Source of the DNA: Aliterella sp. RAGGC_92
GTDB taxonomy: Bacteria > Cyanobacteriota > Cyanobacteriia > Cyanobacteriales > Chroococcidiopsidaceae
Reading direction: 5' to 3'
Assembly: GCA_030826005.1 (NCBI GenBank)
Contig: JAPJOW010000143.1
Coordinates: 1-10,870, forward strand
Length of the DNA: 10,870 nt
How positions within the stretch are numbered: position 1 is the first letter of the stretch; each line of letters starts with the position of its first letter. The translations under genes and the position numbers were made by a program. This document shows, in pieces, positions 7,239-10,870 of the stretch. Under the pieces are notes generated by a model that saw only the letters and a program-made list of their open reading frames with translations, did not search any database and was not told the DNA's origin.

Positions 7239-7272
7239 GCGATCGCGCTTTTTTGGGTAGAAGTGCGATCGC
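7239..7272 (+). terminator. Hairpin from paired HIP1 octamers between ctaB and the antitoxin gene
   Basis: Two GCGATCGC copies (7239-7246 and 7265-7272) are self-complementary and also pair with each other. The pairing continues inward as G-U then CTT/AAG, giving a 12-bp stem in the plus-strand RNA with a 10-base loop (7251-7260). In the minus-strand RNA the wobble becomes a C-A mismatch. It starts 8 bases after the ctaB stop and abuts the convergent antitoxin stop. No clear U tract follows, so it is only a possible terminator. Confidence 0.4.
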
Positions 7273-7464
7273 TTAATTAAACGGGTTCAGGGATTTGTTA
7301 TGCAACTGACTACGAGACTTGAGCGGGGCTGAAATCATCTGTCTACCGCTAGTAGCTTGCTTTTTCTGCAGATCGTCGCAAATTGCTTGCAAATCATAGT
7401 TAAAAGACTTGGCGTGTTCTTCTCGAATTCTGTAAATTTCCTCAAGAACTTCATCTTTCCACAT
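7273..7464 (-). CDS. Small antitoxin-like partner of the PIN toxin
   Basis: The 63-residue protein starts two bases after the stop of the PIN gene, so the two are translationally close and surely one operon. The N-terminal part, DEVLEEIYRIREEHAKSFNYDLQAICDDLQKK (4-35), is a charged helix pair. It resembles the short proteins that accompany PIN toxins in cyanobacteria and other bacteria, with the recurring pattern of IREEHA followed by FNYDL. The C-terminal half is basic and probably disordered, a usual form for the toxin-wrapping segment of an antitoxin. No classical DNA-binding fold (AbrB, RHH or Phd) is evident at this length. The antitoxin role rests on position and resemblance; a direct inhibitory function is inferred. 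Confidence 0.7.
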   Translation of the reverse strand: MWKDEVLEEIYRIREEHAKSFNYDLQAICDDLQKKQATSGRQMISAPLKSRSQLHNKSLNPFN

Positions 7465-7466
7465 AA

Positions 7467-7940
7467 TTAATCTTCCATTAGTTCATAGGGTGTACAAATA
7501 GTCGGTAACTCGTATCCCGCTTCAATACTAATTTGGGTGAGTTTCTTTTGAATTTGAGCGTTAGCAATATGTTTACAATTCCAAGTTAAAAGATAATCTA
7601 ACCCGTAAAATGTAGCTACCGCAATATGAAGCGCATCATCAGCAGCTTTAGCAGGAAGATTAGTTTTTGCGAGAAACAATGTTGCCAAACTCTGAACGCT
7701 TTGGTTGACTTCCAGCAATGGAAAGTTACGCAAGATATCAAGCCGCTTCCTTGCTATCTCCGCATCTCCTCTAGCCACTTCTTCTAAAACCAATTGGGAG
7801 ATGTAAAGACCAAATTGTTCTCGGCGAGTATTCCACCATTCCTGGGTAATTTCCAAGCTTGCCATGAGTAGCGAGTTATTACTAGGTCTAGCTGTCAAGT
7901 AACCAACTATACTGGTTTCGATGTAAACGGTTTCACTCAT
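7467..7940 (-). CDS. PIN-domain toxin, VapC-like
   Basis: The 157-residue protein consists of a single PIN domain, a metal-dependent ribonuclease fold. The start is MSETVYIETSIVGYLTARPS. Acidic positions expected in the active site are E8 (in IETS, where most VapC toxins have Asp), E53 and E54 (VLEEVARGD), and D101 and D102 (AADDALHIA). The fourth position, usually Asp after LLT, is N121 in LLTWNCKHIANA. This YIETS...DDALHIA...WNCKHIAN pattern forms a recognisable PIN subfamily, so the changes look like family features and not decay. The gene comes first and the antitoxin second, opposite to classical vapBC. There is no Shine-Dalgarno; a TAAAAT box on the minus strand (7965-7970) lies 24 bases upstream of the start. 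The likely role is growth control or plasmid/locus maintenance by RNA cleavage; the target RNA is unknown. Confidence 0.88.
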   Translation of the reverse strand: MSETVYIETSIVGYLTARPSNNSLLMASLEITQEWWNTRREQFGLYISQLVLEEVARGDAEIARKRLDILRNFPLLEVNQSVQSLATLFLAKTNLPAKAADDALHIAVATFYGLDYLLTWNCKHIANAQIQKKLTQISIEAGYELPTICTPYELMED

Positions 7941-7942
7941 TC

Positions 7943-7989
7943 GAGATATGTTACTAATCGTTCCATTTTAAACCAAACTGTGATATCTC
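7943..7989 (-). promoter_or_regulatory. Inverted repeat bracketing the toxin promoter box
   Basis: GAGATAT (7943-7949) and ATATCTC (7983-7989) are exact reverse complements 33 bases apart. Between them on the minus strand is the TAAAAT box (7965-7970). Autoregulated toxin-antitoxin operons commonly carry operator repeats over their promoters. Seven bases is short, however, and the spacing is unusual, so this is a tentative operator. Confidence 0.3.
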
Positions 7990-8106
7990 ATAGACCGATC
8001 GAGAGAATGTAAAAATACTCAAATAAGTCACCAACTTTTTATGCCGTTACCCGATCCTAAAGCTAAATTCGTCATGAGAAGTCTCACCTGTAATCTCTTT
8101 CCCTAC

Positions 8107-8146
8107 TAAAATAGAAATTGTTTAGAAATGTATCTAGGGAGAAAGG
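8107..8146 (+). promoter_or_regulatory. Candidate -10 box and ribosome binding site for the ABC ATPase gene
   Basis: TAAAAT (8107-8112) is a reasonable -10 box; no good -35 is seen at 16-18 bases upstream. GGGAGAAAGG (8137-8146) is a strong purine-rich Shine-Dalgarno region just before the ATG at 8150, with GGGAG eight bases from the start. Upstream, TGAGA-AG-TCTCA (8075-8086) is a perfect short palindrome that could bind a regulator. The remainder of 7990-8149 shows no gene I would support. Confidence 0.4.
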
Positions 8147-8149
8147 CTG

Positions 8150-9169
8150 ATGGCTCCCGCCGTAAAAATTGAGAATTTACAAAAACGCTACGGCTCAGTA
8201 GAAGCCGTTAAAAATGTTTCATTGCAAATTGAGCCAGGGGAAATATTTGGGCTTTTAGGGCCAAATGGCGCGGGAAAAACGACAACTTTGCGCGTTTTGT
8301 GTACTCTATCTACCCCAGATGCGGGAAAGGTTGAAGTATCAGGAGTTTCCGTTGTCGATAATCCAAGACTTGCTAGACAGAAACTAGGTTACGTGGCGCA
8401 AGAAGTAGCGCTAGACAAGGTACTTACAGGGCGAGAACTGTTGCAATTGCAAGCATCGCTATATCATTTGCCCAATAATGCCGCAAAACAGCGTATTAAT
8501 GACGTAATCGGCTTATTAAGCTTAGAAGAATGGGCAGATAAACGTACTGGTACTTATTCTGGTGGCATAAAAAAGCGTATAGATTTAGCCGCCGGATTGC
8601 TGCACGCTCCCGATGTTTTAGTCTTAGATGAACCTACCGTAGGGCTAGATATTGAGAGCCGTTTTATAGTGTGGGACTTTTTGCGCCAACTCAAAGCCGC
8701 CGGAACTACCGTATTAATTACCAGTCATTATTTAGAAGAAATTGATGCTTTAGCTGACAAAGTTGCCATTATCGATCGCGGTGTGGTAATTGCAGCAGGA
8801 ACGCCTACAGAGTTAAAAAATGAACTAGGAGGCGATCGCATTACTCTCCGCCTGAGAGAGTTTTCTTCAGATCCCGAAGCCCAAAAAGCCAAGACTCTAC
8901 TGCAAGCTTTACCGTTTGTACAAGAGGTAATTATCAATAGCGCTCAAGGTAATTCTTTGAATTTAGTCGTTACTCCCCAAGCCGACGCACTCAGTAGCAT
9001 TCAAAAATCGTTAACTGAAGCAGGTTTACCTACTTTTGGCATTGCCCAGTCACGCCCTAGTTTAGATGATGTCTACTTAGCAGCTACGGGGCGCACGTTG
9101 ATGGATGCGGAGCTTGCGGCGGTAGGTAGTCGAGACTTGAAGGCAGAACGCAAGCAAAATATGAAGTAG
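8150..9169 (+). CDS. DrrA-like ABC transporter ATP-binding protein
   Basis: The 339-residue ATPase powers an ABC-2 exporter; its partner permease is the next gene. The nucleotide-binding domain fills about 5-225: Walker A GPNGAGKTT (37-45), Q-loop Gln84, signature YSGGIKKR (136-143), Walker B VLVLDEP (156-162) with Glu161, and the H-loop His193 in ITSHYLEE. The signature has GIKKR rather than the common GMRRR, which should be tolerated. The C-terminal extension (about 230-339) ends with RPSLDDVYLAATGRTL (302-317), the block seen in the daunorubicin-resistance/DUF4162-type ATPases. The transported substrate is unknown; the drug-resistance name reflects the family only. The gene sits downstream of ctaA-ctaB, which hints at a role in oxidase or heme supply, but the toxin-antitoxin pair now separates them. 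A good Shine-Dalgarno supports the start. Confidence 0.93.
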   Translation: MAPAVKIENLQKRYGSVEAVKNVSLQIEPGEIFGLLGPNGAGKTTTLRVLCTLSTPDAGKVEVSGVSVVDNPRLARQKLGYVAQEVALDKVLTGRELLQLQASLYHLPNNAAKQRINDVIGLLSLEEWADKRTGTYSGGIKKRIDLAAGLLHAPDVLVLDEPTVGLDIESRFIVWDFLRQLKAAGTTVLITSHYLEEIDALADKVAIIDRGVVIAAGTPTELKNELGGDRITLRLREFSSDPEAQKAKTLLQALPFVQEVIINSAQGNSLNLVVTPQADALSSIQKSLTEAGLPTFGIAQSRPSLDDVYLAATGRTLMDAELAAVGSRDLKAERKQNMK

Positions 9170-9205
9170 ATAATAAAAGTTTTTAGCGTAGAGAGATAAC
9201 TATAA

Positions 9206-10099
9206 ATGAGTAGTACGATTACACCTCCCAAACCTCAAACGATTGCTCAACCAGGAGCATTTTCTCAAGTAGATACCTCAAACCACAATGGTTTTGCCGA
9301 TTTAGTTCAAGAAACTTTAGCTTTAACTCGCCGCTTGTTTATTCAATTGCAGCGCCGTCCATCAACTTTAGTTGCTGGGATTATTCAGCCTGTCATGTGG
9401 CTAGTTTTATTTGGGGCGTTATTTCAAAATGCGCCATCGGGATTATTTGGCAACAGTCATAGTTACGGGCAATTTCTCGGTGCGGGAGTAATTGTGTTTA
9501 CAGCTTTTGCGGGGGCTTTGAATGCGGGTTTACCCGTCATGTTCGATCGCGAATTTGGCTTTCTCAATCGCCTATTAGTTGCGCCGCTTGCTTCTAGATA
9601 CTCAATTGTTTTAGCTTCGGCGTTATTTATTGTTAGTCAAAGCTTGTTGCAAGCGGCGGTAATTGTGGGAGCAGCAGCCTTACTAGGAGCGGGTTTGCCG
9701 AATCTTGCCGGATTAGGTGCGATCGCTTTAATTGTTTTTTTACTAGCCTTGGGCGTAACGGCGATTAGCTTAGGTTTGGCTTTTGCTTTGCCTGGACACA
9801 TTGAATTAATTGCGGTTATTTTTGTAACTAACTTGCCTTTATTATTTGCCAGCACCGCTTTAGCGCCCTTATCGTTTATGCCGCAATGGTTGCAGGTAGT
9901 TGCAAGTTTAAACCCTCTTAGCTATGCGATCGAGCCGATTCGCTACTTATATCTACATAGCAATTGGTCTATTAGTAGTATAGTAATGCAAGCTCCTTGG
10001 GGAGACGTTAGCTTTGGCGGAGCAATGCTAGTTTTGTTAGGCTTTAGTTTTGTATCGTTAATTAGCATTCAACCGCTATTAAAAAAGTCGCTTACTTAA
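9206..10099 (+). CDS. ABC-2 type transporter permease
   Basis: The 297-residue membrane subunit works with the preceding ATPase; the gap is 36 bases. A polar N-terminus of about 50 residues precedes six predicted helices (about 55-73, 92-112, 136-160, 168-192, 200-222 and 268-290). The fold and landmarks are those of the DrrB/ABC-2 family: a cytoplasmic loop FDREFGFLNRLLVAPLASRY (113-132) between helices 2 and 3, which contacts the ATPase, and LNPLSYAIEPIRYLYL (235-250) before the last helix. Such permeases act as dimers and mostly export hydrophobic compounds, lipids or polysaccharides. Substrate is not deducible here. There is no strong Shine-Dalgarno before the ATG, only AGAGAGAT about 15 bases upstream. 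Confidence 0.92.
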   Translation: MSSTITPPKPQTIAQPGAFSQVDTSNHNGFADLVQETLALTRRLFIQLQRRPSTLVAGIIQPVMWLVLFGALFQNAPSGLFGNSHSYGQFLGAGVIVFTAFAGALNAGLPVMFDREFGFLNRLLVAPLASRYSIVLASALFIVSQSLLQAAVIVGAAALLGAGLPNLAGLGAIALIVFLLALGVTAISLGLAFALPGHIELIAVIFVTNLPLLFASTALAPLSFMPQWLQVVASLNPLSYAIEPIRYLYLHSNWSISSIVMQAPWGDVSFGGAMLVLLGFSFVSLISIQPLLKKSLT

Positions 10100-10126
10100 G
10101 AAACCTTTAGCCAAAAATAAAAACCT

Positions 10127-10507
10127 ATGAAAGTTACAGCCAAGTCATCGCAGAAGTTCGTCTTGGGCATCATTGCATCAATGAGTCTTTTTTCCTTGCT
10201 AGTACCCCAAAACGCTCAAGCGCAATCTACAGATGTCAATCCTTTGCAGGACTTCCAACCCCAACAAGGAGATCCTTTTTCATCTAGAAACGACAATCCT
10301 ACAGGCAGCTTGTTTGACTTAATTCATCGCGCTCAACTTGGAACTTCTCGTAGCGCTGAGGAATTTAATGCAGACAAAAACCAAAGCCTCAATGATGCGG
10401 CGGCGGAGTTTAGAAAAAAGCAGCAACAACGCATCCAAACTCCCACTCCAGCAAATACAGTTACGACTCCAGTTACTACCCCCTTGCCAAGTAGTTTAGA
10501 TAAATAG
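10127..10507 (+). CDS. Small exported protein of unknown function
   Basis: I do not recognise a named family. The 126 residues begin with a clear Sec signal peptide: basic N-region (K2, K6, K10), hydrophobic core FVLGIIASMSLFSLLV (11-26), and an AQA site at 30-32, so cleavage after A32 is likely. The mature part of about 94 residues is polar. It has PLQDFQPQQGDPFSSR (39-54), then a short helix-prone SLFDLIHRAQLG (61-72), a Lys/Gln-rich helix AAAEFRKKQQQRI (91-103), and a Thr/Pro-rich tail (104-122) that should be disordered. There are no cysteines, so it is not a lipoprotein and has no disulfides. It lies 27 bases past the permease gene on the same strand, so it is probably co-expressed with the transporter and may serve it in the periplasm; that role is inference. 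Confidence 0.8.
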   Translation: MKVTAKSSQKFVLGIIASMSLFSLLVPQNAQAQSTDVNPLQDFQPQQGDPFSSRNDNPTGSLFDLIHRAQLGTSRSAEEFNADKNQSLNDAAAEFRKKQQQRIQTPTPANTVTTPVTTPLPSSLDK

Positions 10508-10557
10508 GGGTTGCCCGATTGACGAAAGAGGAGACAAGGAGATAAATAGAAGGGTGG

Positions 10558-10595
10558 ATTGCTGTAAAGAGAAAATTATTTCTAAATTCAGCAAT
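10558..10595 (+). terminator. Two-step hairpin after the exported-protein gene
   Basis: ATTGCTG (10558-10564) and CAGCAAT (10589-10595) pair exactly. Inside them, AGAAA and TTTCT (10570-10574 and 10579-10583) form a second stem with a four-base ATTA loop. There is no T tract after the outer stem. It lies 51 bases past the stop codon and may mark the 3' end of the ABC operon. Confidence 0.35.
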
Positions 10596-10614
10596 GCCGA
10601 TAAACAAGTTACCC

Positions 10615-10636
10615 GCCTAGGGTTGAACTCCTAGGC
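10615..10636. terminator. Hairpin between convergent genes, possible bidirectional terminator
   Basis: GCCTAGG (10615-10621) and CCTAGGC (10630-10636) are perfect reverse complements with an 8-base loop. On the plus strand a short TATTTT (10641-10646) follows. On the minus strand the stem lies eight bases past the peroxiredoxin stop but is followed by GGGTAAC, without a T run. Termination is therefore more convincing in the rightward direction. Confidence 0.45.
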
Positions 10637-10644
10637 AAGCTATT

Positions 10645-10870
10645 TTACTTACCCAAAGCTGCTAAAACGTCACTAGCATGAGTAGAAGTACTCACGCTAG
10701 AATCTACGTGAGTAATTTTGCCACTGCCATCAATTACATAAGTAACTCGTTTAGCATAACCACCACCATCGACATCGTAAGCTTTAATCAAAGTTTTATC
10801 AGTATCCGCTAATAGGGGAAAATTGAGATCGTACTTTTGCGTAAACTGTTGATGGGATACTTCATCATCG
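10645..10870 (-). CDS. Peroxiredoxin Q/BCP-like, C-terminal part (5' end beyond window)
   Basis: This is an open minus-strand frame of 74 visible codons ending in TAA (10645-10647); the N-terminus lies outside. The fragment begins DDEVSHQQF, then has FTQKYDLNFPLLADTDKTL and KAYDVDGGGYAKRVTYVID, and ends LAALGK. This is the C-terminal half of a thioredoxin-fold peroxidase of the PrxQ/BCP group: a Ser-His-x-x-Phe helix after the active site, the FPLLADTD strand, and an RVTYVIDGSGKI strand pair. Such enzymes reduce hydrogen and organic peroxides using thioredoxin. The peroxidatic cysteine would lie upstream, outside the window, so activity cannot be judged. No cysteine remains in the visible part. 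It converges on the exported-protein gene. Confidence 0.87.
   Translation of the reverse strand, partial: DDEVSHQQFTQKYDLNFPLLADTDKTLIKAYDVDGGGYAKRVTYVIDGSGKITHVDSSVSTSTHASDVLAALGK

Noticed and set aside
8041..8109. A 22-codon ATG frame upstream of the ABC ATPase gene (possible leader peptide)
   Set aside because: No Shine-Dalgarno, no recognisable sequence, and frames of this length occur by chance; it overlaps the candidate promoter.
492..9726. The 12 scattered GCGATCGC octamers as operators or mobile repeats
   Set aside because: They are the HIP1 palindrome common throughout many cyanobacterial genomes and lie mostly inside genes; only the closely paired copies at 7239-7272 seem worth attention.
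1..10870. tRNA, rRNA, CRISPR arrays, insertion sequences or prophage genes
   Set aside because: No tRNA-like cloverleaf, regularly spaced direct repeats, transposase or integrase sequence could be seen in either strand.

Overview
The window comes from a cyanobacterium. The evidence is the family content (a cyanobacterial-style cta/cox cluster encoding an aa3-type terminal oxidase) and the HIP1 palindrome GCGATCGC. I count 12 HIP1 copies in 10.87 kb, where chance predicts fewer than one. Base composition is moderately AT-rich. Genus and species cannot be fixed from this sequence alone.

Layout, left to right. Positions 1-1250 (minus) hold most of a GT4-type glycosyltransferase that runs off the left edge. 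A clean intrinsic terminator (1281-1304) separates it from ctaC-ctaD-ctaE, which are transcribed right to left (4888 to 1338) and encode cytochrome c oxidase subunits II, I and III. A gap of about 390 bases (4889-5277) serves as the divergent control region. To its right, ctaA (heme A synthase) and ctaB (protoheme IX farnesyltransferase) run rightwards (5278-7230). Together, CtaB makes heme O from protoheme, CtaA oxidises heme O to heme A, and heme A is inserted into CtaD of the complex encoded next door.

A toxin-antitoxin pair on the minus strand (7273-7940) follows. It consists of a PIN-domain VapC-like toxin and a small downstream antitoxin-like protein. It lies between ctaB and a rightward three-gene unit (8150-10507): a DrrA-like ABC ATPase, an ABC-2 permease, and a short exported protein of unknown function. 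The right edge holds the C-terminal part of a peroxiredoxin Q/BCP-like gene on the minus strand. Two hairpins lie between these convergent units.

Most genes here belong to known families. The points most worth a second look are these: subunit I has YSHPAVY in place of GHPEVY (an A2-type D-channel); an AT-rich 14-bp hairpin follows the ctaD stop; subunit II has a long His/Met-containing linker; the ABC transporter and small exported protein may belong to oxidase or heme biogenesis; a toxin-antitoxin pair with an atypical PIN active site sits inside this cluster; and a perfect 13-bp inverted repeat lies in the coding 3' tail of the glycosyltransferase. I found no clear previously undescribed system. 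The ABC transporter plus exported protein is the best candidate.
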